Shown: piece after piece, positions 8,032-16,297 of the stretch
Layout: each line of letters begins with the position of its first letter
Numbering within the stretch: position 1 is the first letter of the stretch
DNA from: CAYXAA01 sp964462985
GTDB lineage: Bacteria > Pseudomonadota > Alphaproteobacteria > Rhizobiales > Stappiaceae
Length of the DNA stretch: 64,000 nucleotides
Direction: 5' to 3'
NCBI GenBank assembly: GCA_964462985.1
Contig: CAYXAA010000004.1
Location: forward strand, 128,073-192,072
Translations under genes and position numbers: made by a program
Notes under the pieces: generated by a model
The model's input: the letters and a program-made list of their open reading frames with translations, nothing else
The model's database searches: none
Told to the model about the DNA's origin: nothing

Positions 8032-8904
8032 TCAGTTCTCTCGTGTCAGCGCGCTCTCGTGCCAGCGGCGCAGAAGCAGGTGGGAAATCAGGCTGGTGAC
8101 AAAGAAGATCAGAACGCCGGTCACCGAGAGCAGGATGAGGGCCGCGAATAGTCGGGGAATGTTGAGCCGGAACTGCGATTCAAGCAGGCGGAAGGCAAGG
8201 CCCGAGCTGGCGCCGGCCGAGCCGGCAGCGAATTCGGCGACGACGGCGGCAATCAGCGCGAGGCCGCCGGCAATCCTGAGGCCGGCGAGGAAGTACGGCA
8301 AGGCACTTGGAATCTTGAGCAGAAACAGCGTCTGCCAGCGGCTGGCACCGTAGAGCTCGAACAGGTTCAGGAGATTATGGTCCGTCGATTTCAGCCCCTG
8401 GGCCGTGTTGGACAGCACCGGAAAGAAGGCAACGATCCAGGCGCAGATCAGCAGGGCGGATTGCGTGGTGGGAGCGTAGATCAGGATCAGCGGTGCAATG
8501 GCAACGATCGGAGTCACCTGAAGAATGACGGCGTAAGGATAGAGCGCAAGTTCGATCCACCGGGACTGCGTCATCAAAATGGCAAGGCCAGCGCCGCCCA
8601 CGAGCGCAATCAGGAGAGCGGTGAAGGTGATCTTCAACGTGACGACGAGGGCCGCAGACAGGATCGGCCAATCCTCGACCATGGCCTCGGCGACGCGCAG
8701 CGGGCTCGGCAGGATGTAATGCGGCACGTTGTAGGCGTGTACGTACCAACCCCAGACGACGACGAGCAGTGCCAGCATCGTGACGGGCACCAGAACCCTC
8801 AGAACCCGTTCGCCGAGACCCGCCGACGAGGGAGCGGCCGGCATCGGTTCATCGAGGTGCGACGGGGCGACGTTTTCCGTTTTTTGCGTGTCGATCGCGG
8901 TCAT
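8032..8904 (-). CDS. ABC transporter permease, NitT/TauT (SsuC/ThiX) type
   Basis: 290 aa from the ATG at 8904, chosen because it overlaps the ATPase stop as ATGA; an upstream in-frame start would add 18 residues inside the ATPase gene. Six hydrophobic helices are visible, and the coupling-loop region LFELYGASRWQTLFLLKIPSALPYF is typical of BPD_transp_1 permeases. It pairs with the ATPase at 8901 and the binding protein at 9950 to import a small heterocycle across the inner membrane. The substrate is inferred only from the neighbouring deaminases. Confidence 0.9.
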   Translation of the reverse strand: MTAIDTQKTENVAPSHLDEPMPAAPSSAGLGERVLRVLVPVTMLALLVVVWGWYVHAYNVPHYILPSPLRVAEAMVEDWPILSAALVVTLKITFTALLIALVGGAGLAILMTQSRWIELALYPYAVILQVTPIVAIAPLILIYAPTTQSALLICAWIVAFFPVLSNTAQGLKSTDHNLLNLFELYGASRWQTLFLLKIPSALPYFLAGLRIAGGLALIAAVVAEFAAGSAGASSGLAFRLLESQFRLNIPRLFAALILLSVTGVLIFFVTSLISHLLLRRWHESALTREN

Positions 8905-9740
8905 AGGTGGTCGCCAACATCCATTGCGGCATGCAGCGCGGCCGAAGCCTGGCGGCAATAGTCGTTGTAGACGGCGGAAGTGCGGAAGTCTTCCTCGCGG
9001 GGGTAGGGCGCGTCGATCGCCATGTCACTGACGACGCGGCCGGGACGGGCGGCCATCACGACGATCCGGCTCGACAGGTAGACGCTCTCAAACACCGAAT
9101 GGGTCACGAAGATGACGGTCCAGCCGAACTTCTCCCACAGATGCAGCAGGTCGTTGTTGAGCTTGAAGCGGGTGATCTCGTCGAGCGCGGCAAAAGGCTC
9201 GTCCATCAGCAGCAGCTTCGGCCGGGTGACCAGGGCGCGGGCAATCGAAACGCGCATTTTCATGCCGCCGGAAAGCTCGCGCGGATAGGCTCCGGCAAAG
9301 TTCTCGAGGCCAACCATGCGCAGGGAGTCGAGCACTCGGTCGCGGGCTGCGGTCCTTGACACACCCTTCAGGCGCAGCGGCAGCCACACATTGTTGAAGA
9401 CGCTCGCCCAGGGCATCAAGGTCGGCTCCTGGAAGACGAAGCTGATCTCGGGCCGGTTCTTGGCGGAAAGATGGGTGCCATTCACGGGCCACGAGATCGT
9501 CCCTGACGACGGTTCGCCAAGGCCGGCAACGATCCGAAGCGCCGTCGATTTGCCGCAACCCGACGGTCCGAGCAGACTGATGAACTCGCCTTCGCCGACG
9601 TCAAGTGACATGTTCTGGAGAGCGACGGTGCCGTTGGAGAAAATCTTCGAGACGCCGTCGAGCCGGACCAGCGGCCGAGACGACCCGGCGTCCGGACGCT
9701 CGACCGCGCCTTGCTTCTGCTGCGGAATACTGCTCAACAC
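8901..9740 (-). CDS. ABC transporter ATP-binding protein, NitT/TauT (SsuB) type
   Basis: 279 aa with Walker A GPSGCGKST, Q-loop FVFQEP, signature LSGGMKMRV, Walker B LLLMDEPFAALDE and switch THS in place of the commoner THD. The start is uncertain: I take the GTG at 9740 (preceded by GGGG), because the reading frame continues upstream into an assembly gap beginning 43 bases away. The SGGMKMR signature is seen in nitrate/taurine/pyrimidine-type importers. It overlaps the permease start by four bases. Confidence 0.88.
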   Translation of the reverse strand: MLSSIPQQKQGAVERPDAGSSRPLVRLDGVSKIFSNGTVALQNMSLDVGEGEFISLLGPSGCGKSTALRIVAGLGEPSSGTISWPVNGTHLSAKNRPEISFVFQEPTLMPWASVFNNVWLPLRLKGVSRTAARDRVLDSLRMVGLENFAGAYPRELSGGMKMRVSIARALVTRPKLLLMDEPFAALDEITRFKLNNDLLHLWEKFGWTVIFVTHSVFESVYLSSRIVVMAARPGRVVSDMAIDAPYPREEDFRTSAVYNDYCRQASAALHAAMDVGDHL

Positions 9741-9782
9741 AAACCCCGTTTTGCGCCAGGAGAGTCGGCGTCGACACGGCAG

Positions 9783-9882
9783 NNNNNNNNNNNNNNNNNN
9801 NNNNNNNNNNNNNNNNNNNNNNNNNNNNNNNNNNNNNNNNNNNNNNNNNNNNNNNNNNNNNNNNNNNNNNNNNNNNNNNNNN
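9783..9882. other. Assembly gap (100 N)
   Basis: Exactly 100 N, the usual placeholder for a scaffold gap of unknown size, between the binding-protein gene and the ATPase gene. True distance and content are unknown; a small extra gene could be missing. Confidence 0.98.
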
Positions 9883-9899
9883 GTCACTGCCTTTCGCCT

Positions 9900-9920
9900 G
9901 GGCGAGGCGGAGCCCCACCC
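9900..9920 (-). other. Stem-loop after the binding-protein gene
   Basis: On the minus-strand RNA, GGGUGGGGC pairs with GCCUCGCCC (nine pairs counting two G-U) around a three-base loop, 30 bases after the stop of the binding-protein gene. No U-run follows. It resembles the hairpins found after the three other transporter binding-protein genes here. Confidence 0.5.
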
Positions 9921-9949
9921 GGGCCGTTTCAAAGGACCAGCGTGCCGGC

Positions 9950-10960
9950 CTATTTCTTCAGATCCATACCGACGCCCTTGCAAACGAATTCGGTCGTATA
10001 GATCTGCGACAGGTCGAGACCATCCTTGACGACGCCAACGGTGACCATCAGGTCGTAGAAGGTCTGCACCCGTTCGTCGACCATGCAGCCGATGCCCTTC
10101 TCCAGCGCCTCTCCCGACTCAATCAGTCCATACTCCTTGATGGTCTCGATCGTGAAGGCGATCTGATCGTCGGTCATCTCGGGATTGTCCTTCTTGATCA
10201 GCTCATTGGCGGCAGCGTTATCGCCGTAAAGATAGTTGTACCAGCCAATGATCGAGGCATCGACGAAGCGTTGCACCACGTCCTTGTTGGCGGCGACGAA
10301 ATCAGCCTTGGCCTCGATCGTGGTCGAATAGGCGCCGAAGCCGTTGTCTGCGAGCAGGAACAGCTTCGGCTTGAAGCCGCCCTGCTGCTCGATGGCATAG
10401 GGCTCGGACGTGATGTAGCCCTGCTGCGCGGACTGCTTGTCGGCCAAGAAGGGCCCGGGATTGAAGGTGTAGGGCTTGTACTGCTCGTCGCGGAAGCCCG
10501 GAAAGGCCGACTTCATCCATTGGAAATAGGAGGTGTAGCCGTCCTTGCCCATGAAGATGGTCGGCAGCTTCGCGAGGTCCTCGAAGGTTTCCACGCCCGC
10601 ATCGGGATGAGCGATCAGCACCTGCGGATCCTTTTGGAAGATCGCCGCGACCTCCACCAGGGGGATGCCCTGTTCCACGGCAGAGAAGGAGCCGAGCAGG
10701 TTGCCGTTCATGTAGAAGGTGATCTTGTCGGCCATCAACAGCGCGCGGTTGGCGGCCTGCGGCCCGCCCTGCACGATCTCGACCTTGAGGCCGTATTTCT
10801 CGTAAGTCCCGTCGGCGACAGCCTGATAGAACCCGCCGTGTTCCGCCTGGGCCAGCCAGTTGGTCCCGAACTTGACCTCGTCGAGCGCGAAGGCTGGCGT
10901 CGCAGCCGTGGCCAAGACTACGGTGAACCCGGCGCCCATCAGAAGATGCCCCAGACGCAT
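9950..10960 (-). CDS. ABC transporter substrate-binding protein, NMT1/THI5-like
   Basis: 336 aa from the ATG at 10960, which has GGAGGGG at good spacing. A signal peptide is clear (MRLGHLLMGAGFTVVLATAA then TPAFA), followed by the NMT1/THI5-like fold opening VKFGTNWLAQAEHGGFYQAVA. This family captures pyrimidine-type rings (ThiY), formylaminopyrimidine, taurine or nitrate in the periplasm. With deaminases on both sides, a pyrimidine or purine-like ligand is the natural guess. It leads the minus-strand operon: binding protein, ATPase, permease, deaminase, FAD oxidase. Confidence 0.9.
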   Translation of the reverse strand: MRLGHLLMGAGFTVVLATAATPAFALDEVKFGTNWLAQAEHGGFYQAVADGTYEKYGLKVEIVQGGPQAANRALLMADKITFYMNGNLLGSFSAVEQGIPLVEVAAIFQKDPQVLIAHPDAGVETFEDLAKLPTIFMGKDGYTSYFQWMKSAFPGFRDEQYKPYTFNPGPFLADKQSAQQGYITSEPYAIEQQGGFKPKLFLLADNGFGAYSTTIEAKADFVAANKDVVQRFVDASIIGWYNYLYGDNAAANELIKKDNPEMTDDQIAFTIETIKEYGLIESGEALEKGIGCMVDERVQTFYDLMVTVGVVKDGLDLSQIYTTEFVCKGVGMDLKK

Positions 10961-11340
10961 ATGATTTTCCCCTCCGTGTACCCGGGTCACGCGTGACGCG
11001 TTCCCATTTGCTCTTGTTTGGATCCTGCTTGTCAGGAACCCGACCGCACGTGATCACGACGGACCAGCCGTCGGATTTTCGACCAACGGACCTGCTCGCA
11101 AACCGCATGCCACGCAAGGCCACTTGTCAGCGGCCCAGCGAAATCGGCAAGTTCCGGCCCAAGGCTTGTAATCTATGACAGTAACTCACGACTCCTGCCC
11201 AAAAAAGCAGCAAAATTCTGACTTGAGGTTAGCCACCGGAGAGGTTCACGGGCGTTGAATCGCCCGCTGCAGCGGTCTTTCCAAGACGGCCGAAACGGCC
11301 TAGCGTCGTCCATGCCTGCCGCTCCAAAAGGCGTTCCCGA
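10961..11340. promoter_or_regulatory. Divergent control region with palindrome GTCACGCGTGAC
   Basis: 380 bp between the importer operon and the RidA gene. A perfect 12-bp palindrome, GTCACGCGTGAC, lies at 10986-10997, 26 bp from the binding-protein start, and suits a dimeric repressor. A small hairpin GGCCG-aaa-CGGCC lies at 11288-11300. No gene or riboswitch fold was recognised. No regulator gene is present in the island, so the factor is unknown. Confidence 0.5.
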
Positions 11341-11730
11341 ATGATCAAGCCCGTCACGCCCTCTGATATTCACCCGCCCTTCGCCCGCTACAGTCACGGC
11401 GTCGAAGTGCCGGCCGGGCATCGGCTGGTGTTCTGCTCCGGTCAGCTCGGCATTGGCCTCGACGAGACGATCCCGCCCGACGCCGAGGGGCAGACCCGAC
11501 TCTGCTTCGAGAACATCCGCTCGATCCTTGCCGCCGCCGGGATGACGCTTTCCGACATCGTGCGCATCAATGCCTTCGTCAGTGGCCGCGAGCACCTCGC
11601 CGGCTATATGAAGACCCGCGATCAGTTCTTTCACGACCCACCTCCGGCCTCCACGCTGATGATCGTCTCGGGTTTTGCGCGCGAGGCCTTCGTGGTGGAA
11701 GTCGAGGTGGTGGCGGCAAAAAGGGACTGA
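11341..11730 (+). CDS. RidA (YjgF/UK114)-family protein lacking the key arginine
   Basis: 129 aa, full length for the family: FCSGQLGIGLDE near residue 30 and VVEVEVVAAKRD at the C-terminus. RidA proteins hydrolyse reactive imines or enamines, and diverged members serve in catabolic clusters (for example RutC). The arginine that normally follows P-A in the PARST-like motif is absent; here the segment reads PPPASTLMIVSG. It therefore belongs to a diverged Rid subfamily and may not be an imine deaminase. The context, next to 8-oxoguanine deaminase, supports a pathway-specific role. Confidence 0.85.
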   Translation: MIKPVTPSDIHPPFARYSHGVEVPAGHRLVFCSGQLGIGLDETIPPDAEGQTRLCFENIRSILAAAGMTLSDIVRINAFVSGREHLAGYMKTRDQFFHDPPPASTLMIVSGFAREAFVVEVEVVAAKRD

Positions 11731-12102
11731 CTCATACCCAGCCTGGTCGACGTGCTCCCGCTGCCGCTGGCGTTTCCGATCCCGCTGCTGTGACGTTCCG
11801 CCCGAATGTTTTCGCCGTTCATGCATATGGCTGCTTCGCGGGCCGGCGCTGTAGACGGTGGCAGGCATCGTGACCGCGCGGCGTCCTTTGGGCCGTTGCG
11901 GCCCTGCTCGGGCTAGAATCGCCTTGACGCCGTTTCTACTGAAGCGCCAATCCCGCGCCCCTTGCCGATCGGCACCGTTGGTATAGAAATTTCCAGGTTG
12001 CCGCTTCACCGGCACCCTCTCGAAATCCTCCTGCGCGGAACTCGGGCGGTCATGGACGGCCGCCATCTAAGCCTGCAGATCCAGAAAAAGGACCGACTTC
12101 CC
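11731..12102. other. Gene-free stretch upstream of 8-oxoguanine deaminase
   Basis: 372 bp. The only structure I can support is a compact hairpin at 11890-11904 (GGGCCG-ttg-CGGCCC). TTGACG and TATAGA-like hexamers occur but at poor spacing. Open frames here look like chance extensions of neighbouring frames. Confidence 0.4.
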
Positions 12103-13443
12103 ATGCGGCTGTGGATCAAGGACCCGATCGCCATTCTCGCCGAAGGAGCCGAGCGCGGTGTCGTGGTTGAGGACGGCGTCATCGCAGAGCTCGTGGGCGC
12201 CGGCAGGGAACCCTCCGCACCGGCCGATCAGAGCTTCGATGCCTCCGCGCATGTGATCGTGCCCGGTCTGATCAACACCCATCACCACTTTTTCCAGACG
12301 CTGACCCGCGCCCATCCTGCGGCCATCAACAAGGAACTGTTTCCCTGGCTGAAGGCGCTCTACCCGATCTGGGCGAGGAACGTTACGCCGGAAACCTTCC
12401 GCATGGCGACGCGGCTGGCGCTGACGGAGCTTTTGATGTCGGGCTGCACCACGGCGGCCGACCACCACTATCTCTTCCCGGCCGGGCTGGAGCAGGCGAT
12501 GGACATCCAGGTCGAGGAGGCGACCCGGCTCGGCATTCGCATGACCGTCTCGCGCGGTTCCATGAACCTGTCCGAGAAGGACGGCGGTTTGCCCCCCGAC
12601 ACGGCGGTGCAGGACGAGGACACGATTCTTTCCGATTGCGAACGGGTGCTTTCGAAATATCACGACCCATCGGAAGGCGCCTTCATCCAGGTTGCGCTTG
12701 CGCCTTGCGCGCCTTTCACCGTCACCAAGCGCCTGATGCGAGAGAGCGTGCAGCTGGCGGAGAGGCATGACTGCCGGCTGCACACCCACCTCGGCGAAAC
12801 CCGGGACGAGAACGACTATTGCGAGCACCATTTCCAGTGCCGACCGGTCGACTATCTCGAGGACTGCGGCTGGCTGAGCAACCGGGTCTGGCTTGCTCAC
12901 GGCATTCATTTCAACGACGACGAGATCACCAAGCTCGGCCGGCATGGCGTGGGCGTCTGTCACTGTCCGACCTCCAACATGGTGCTCGCCTCCGGTCAGT
13001 GCCGGACACGCGAACTGGAGGCGGCCGGTGTGCCTGTCGGCCTCGGCGTCGACGGCTCGGCTTCGAACGACAATTCCAACCTGATGGAAGGCGTGCGCCA
13101 CGCGCTGATGATCAACCGTCTGACCTATGACGCGACGGTGACCCATTTCGACGCCCTGCGCTGGGCGACGAGGGGCTCGGCGCAGTGCCTCGGGCGCGAC
13201 GATATCGGCGAGATCGCCGTTGGCAAACAGGCCGACCTGGCGTTCTACACGCTCGACGAGCTACGCTTTTCCGGAGCCGGCGACCCGCTTGCGGCCCTGG
13301 TGCTGTGCGGCGCCCACGCGGCCGACCGCGTCATGATCGCCGGGGCATGGAAGGTGATGAACGGTCTCCCCGTGCACATGGATGTGGAACGGCTGAGGTA
13401 TGAGCATGGAGAGGCAGCGAAGCGGTTTCTGGCCTCGCTCTGA
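12103..13443 (+). CDS. 8-oxoguanine deaminase
   Basis: 446 aa from the ATG at 12103 (MRLWIKDPIAIL), which matches the expected N-terminus of this enzyme; an earlier in-frame start adds 47 unrelated residues. Amidohydrolase metal motifs: GLINTHHHFFQTLTRA (about residues 59-74), HTHLGETRDE, HGIHF and GLGVDGSASND. These closely match the characterised Pseudomonas 8-oxoguanine deaminase family (EC 3.5.4.32), which converts 8-oxoguanine to urate. In this island it may act on a related purine. It is followed by the creatininase-family gene on the same strand. Confidence 0.88.
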   Translation: MRLWIKDPIAILAEGAERGVVVEDGVIAELVGAGREPSAPADQSFDASAHVIVPGLINTHHHFFQTLTRAHPAAINKELFPWLKALYPIWARNVTPETFRMATRLALTELLMSGCTTAADHHYLFPAGLEQAMDIQVEEATRLGIRMTVSRGSMNLSEKDGGLPPDTAVQDEDTILSDCERVLSKYHDPSEGAFIQVALAPCAPFTVTKRLMRESVQLAERHDCRLHTHLGETRDENDYCEHHFQCRPVDYLEDCGWLSNRVWLAHGIHFNDDEITKLGRHGVGVCHCPTSNMVLASGQCRTRELEAAGVPVGLGVDGSASNDNSNLMEGVRHALMINRLTYDATVTHFDALRWATRGSAQCLGRDDIGEIAVGKQADLAFYTLDELRFSGAGDPLAALVLCGAHAADRVMIAGAWKVMNGLPVHMDVERLRYEHGEAAKRFLASL

Positions 13444-13476
13444 GGGCGCGACCCGCTCGGACCGGTGGGACAGAGG

Positions 13477-13492
13477 CCTTTTGGCCAAAAGG
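13477..13492. promoter_or_regulatory. Perfect 16-bp palindrome
   Basis: CCTTTTGGCCAAAAGG is perfectly palindromic and lies 33 bp after the deaminase gene and 78 bp before the creatininase-family gene. A partial copy (GGCCAAAA) follows near 13525. It could be an operator for the downstream gene. As a hairpin it would have only a four-base loop and no T-run. Confidence 0.5.
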
Positions 13493-13569
13493 ACGCTAAA
13501 ACGCATGCGAGGGCGTACCGGCCAAAATATCGTCGGTGTCACGATTCTCCAATCTGCAAGGAAATGCTC

Positions 13570-14379
13570 ATGACCGCCCTGCCCCGTCGCTTCTGGCACG
13601 AGATGACGACGACCGACTTTTCGGAGAGCGATACGTCGTCGTGGATCGCGATCCTGCCCGTCGCTGCGATCGAGCAGCATGGGCCGCATCTTCCGGTCTT
13701 CACCGACACCGCGATCGCCGAAGGGCAGATCCGGCGCACGCTAGAGCTCCTGCCCGACGATCTGCCCGCGACCTTCCTGCCGGTGCAGGCAGTCGGCAAG
13801 TCAAACGAGCACATCTCTTCACCCGGCACGCTGACGCTCAGTTGGGACACACTGACCCGGGCCTGGATCGAGATCGGCGAGAGCGTTCACCGCGCCGGCA
13901 TCCGCAAGCTGGTGCTGATCAATTCGCACGGAGGCAACGTCCCGATCATCGACATTGTCGCCCGTGAGCTCCGGGTAAAGCATGACATGCTGGTGACGGC
14001 GACGGCCTGGTCGCGCTTCGGCCAGCCCGACGGCGTGTTTCCGGCCGAGGAGTTCACCTACGGCATCCACGGCGGCGACGTCGAGACCTCGATCATGCTG
14101 CATCTCCACCCCGACCTGGTCAGGATGGAGAAGGCCGAGGACTTCAAATCGGCACAACTCGACTTCATTCACGAATTCAAGTACCTGCGCGGTCATGGCC
14201 AGCAGCAGTTCGGCTGGAAGGCGCAGGACCTCGGCCTGAAGGGCGCTGTCGGCAACGCCGCAGCGGCCACTGCCGAAAAGGGCAAGGCCTCACTCGACCA
14301 TGCGGCCGCCGCATTCGTCGAGCTGTTGAAGGACATCCACGCCTTCGACCTCGCGCGGCTGTGGACGCCGACGGAGTGA
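13570..14379 (+). CDS. Creatininase-family amidohydrolase
   Basis: 269 aa from the ATG at 13570; AAGGAA gives it better spacing than the ATG six bases earlier. Metal ligands of the family are visible: EQHGPHLP (about residues 34-41), TDTAIAEG, NSHGGN near residue 116 and the glutamate in HGGDVETS. The family opens cyclic amides such as creatinine and 3-dehydro compounds, and includes FAPy deformylase and MftE-type peptidases. With 8-oxoguanine deaminase just upstream, hydrolysis of a lactam or formamide from a purine-like ring is plausible. The exact reaction is unknown. Confidence 0.85.
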   Translation: MTALPRRFWHEMTTTDFSESDTSSWIAILPVAAIEQHGPHLPVFTDTAIAEGQIRRTLELLPDDLPATFLPVQAVGKSNEHISSPGTLTLSWDTLTRAWIEIGESVHRAGIRKLVLINSHGGNVPIIDIVARELRVKHDMLVTATAWSRFGQPDGVFPAEEFTYGIHGGDVETSIMLHLHPDLVRMEKAEDFKSAQLDFIHEFKYLRGHGQQQFGWKAQDLGLKGAVGNAAAATAEKGKASLDHAAAAFVELLKDIHAFDLARLWTPTE

Positions 14380-14382
14380 AGC

Positions 14383-14745
14383 TCAGGCGAACTCGCCGAG
14401 TTCGTAGGACGTCTCCCATGCGACCGGATCGAAGCCGATAAACCGCTTACCGGAGGTTTCCACGATTGGGCGCTTGATCGCTGACGGCTGTTCCAGCATC
14501 AGCGCAATGGCCGAGGCGGCGTCGGTCGTGGCTTCCTTGATCTCGTCCGGCTGCTTGCGCCAGGTCGTGCCGGAGCGATTCAACACCTTTTCCCAGCCGA
14601 ACTGCGCGACGAAGCGCTCCAAGGTCTGCCGGTCAACGCCCTGCTTCCTGTAATCGTGGAATGAATAGTCGATGCTGCGCTCCTCCAGAAACCGTCGCGC
14701 CTTCTTGACGGTGTCGCAATTGGTGATGCCATAGACGGTGATCAT
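14383..14745 (-). CDS. ArsC/Spx-family thioredoxin-fold protein (YffB-like)
   Basis: 120 aa. It opens MITVYGITNCDTVKKARRFL with the single cysteine of the ArsC/YffB active site at residue 10, and carries IKRPIVETSGKRFIGFD near the C-terminus, the usual ArsC-family RP motif. YffB-like proteins are glutathione-dependent thiol reductases; a true arsenate reductase normally comes with other ars genes, which are absent. It converges on the creatininase-family gene with a three-base gap and seems unrelated to the catabolic island. Confidence 0.85.
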   Translation of the reverse strand: MITVYGITNCDTVKKARRFLEERSIDYSFHDYRKQGVDRQTLERFVAQFGWEKVLNRSGTTWRKQPDEIKEATTDAASAIALMLEQPSAIKRPIVETSGKRFIGFDPVAWETSYELGEFA

Positions 14746-14837
14746 CGATGGGGCGAGCTCCTTCGATTGAAAAATCTTGGGGTGTGTCTAGCGAGAGCAG
14801 GCGCGCATGTCACGTTCTGGCGGGATGGCCATCGACC

Positions 14838-16193
14838 TTATGGGTACGCCTCGACCAGCTTTCCAGGGTTCATCAGCCCGTGCGGATCGGCGAGCCGCTT
14901 GAACTCCGGCTGCGGGGCGTCGATCCGCTTCCAGCCGGCATCGTTGAGGACGTAAGTGTGAGGATCGGACACCGCCACCCCCAGTTCGTTCAGTGCAGCC
15001 ACGACCTCGTAGAGCCGCTCCTGGGTGCTGTATCGCAAGAGCGGCAGTGATGTGCAGGTGACGCGGCCGAAGCGCCGCTGGAATTCGAGGTGAAGAAGAA
15101 GCTCGTCGCCGAAGACCTCCGCGACACGGTCGACCAGCTCCAGGTTGCTCTCCGGCGGAAATCGGAGCTGAAGATAGGTGATGTCAGGATGACGCTTCAT
15201 GGCGTGAAGCGTGGTGTGGTTCCAGGTGTATTCGTAGAGTGGGCCGGGTGAACCCTCTCCAGTGAAAGCGGCTCTTTCCGCCGCAGCGGCGTCACGGGAG
15301 AATACCACTTCACCGCCGTGATCCGCGGCGATCTCTGCCAATGCGCCAACCTGGGGCTCGCTTACCATCACGATCGCCGCGGCCGCGCCCGACGGCACCA
15401 GCTTCGCCAGCCTGCCGATCATCGGCGGTATCCGTGGATCCAACACAGACACCAGCTTCTTGGCGATGCCGTCGCACTCCGTCAGCACCTGGCCGAAGCG
15501 GGCGGCCGCGGCGAGCGAGGAGAAGGCGATGATCCTCTCGGCCCAGGGATGGCGCGGGGCGAGCGGCACAGTGACGGAGACGATAATGCCATTGACACCA
15601 TAGGCATGCAGCACCTTGAGGACATCGCGGCCTTCAAGGCGGACGACGCGCGGTTCTTCCTCCACGGTTACCACCTCGGCGGCAATAACGGCTCCCGGGT
15701 CTGAGATCTGGCCCCAGGTACAGGAGCCGGCGCCGGCCGCGCCACCGGCGACGAAGCCGCCGATGGTCGCCTGCTTGCGCGTCGAGGGATGAAAACGAAG
15801 CTCCCAACCGGTTGCGGCAAGCGCGCGGTCGACGTCCAGCATCGCCGCACCGGCCTCGATCGTCGCAACCCCAGGCGCGGCGGAGAGAATGCGGCCGAGC
15901 CCCGTCATGTCGAGGACGATACCGCCCTCGAGGGGTACTGCCTGACCGTAGTTGCCGGTGCCGCCGCCACGCACGGTGAGCGGGACACGGTGCCGCGCCG
16001 CCGCGGCCGCGACACGAATCACCTCCTCGCGCGAGCGCGGCGCGACAATGAGATCGGCGGTGCGGCCGTCGAGCCTGTCCTTCAGAATCGGCGAGAACCA
16101 GAAGAAATCCCGGCTTTTCACCCTCAAGGTCGCTGCGTCATCGTGGCAGGGCACGTCAACCAGGTCGTGGCGGAAATCGACCAACGAATTCAT
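14838..16193 (-). CDS. FAD-binding (GlcD/VAO-type) oxidoreductase, paralogue B
   Basis: 451 aa, same architecture as the gene at 5314: KSRDFFWFSP (about residues 27-36), FAD loop TVRGGGTGNYGQA, FVAGGAAGAGS, WNHTTLHAM and LMNPGK at the C-terminus. The two agree over their whole length at many positions, so they are paralogues and may act on successive or stereochemically different substrates. It stands alone on its strand, 104 bp from the divergent cyclase gene. Electron acceptor unknown. Confidence 0.87.
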   Translation of the reverse strand: MNSLVDFRHDLVDVPCHDDAATLRVKSRDFFWFSPILKDRLDGRTADLIVAPRSREEVIRVAAAAARHRVPLTVRGGGTGNYGQAVPLEGGIVLDMTGLGRILSAAPGVATIEAGAAMLDVDRALAATGWELRFHPSTRKQATIGGFVAGGAAGAGSCTWGQISDPGAVIAAEVVTVEEEPRVVRLEGRDVLKVLHAYGVNGIIVSVTVPLAPRHPWAERIIAFSSLAAAARFGQVLTECDGIAKKLVSVLDPRIPPMIGRLAKLVPSGAAAAIVMVSEPQVGALAEIAADHGGEVVFSRDAAAAERAAFTGEGSPGPLYEYTWNHTTLHAMKRHPDITYLQLRFPPESNLELVDRVAEVFGDELLLHLEFQRRFGRVTCTSLPLLRYSTQERLYEVVAALNELGVAVSDPHTYVLNDAGWKRIDAPQPEFKRLADPHGLMNPGKLVEAYP

Positions 16194-16297
16194 CCGCAGC
16201 CTCGCTTATAGTGGACATGGACAGCGCAACGGTGTCCGGGCAATGGCGGTGCCAATGCGCATCTTCGGGGAGCCGGCAGACTGCGACAAGGGGAAAC

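Noticed and set aside
11924..11995. Sigma-70 promoter before 8-oxoguanine deaminase
   Set aside because: TTGACG and TTGCCG occur, but the TATAGA-like hexamer is at wrong spacing to both.
14383..14745. Arsenate reductase (arsC) call
   Set aside because: The protein fits YffB-type members better, and no arsR, arsB or acr3 is nearby.
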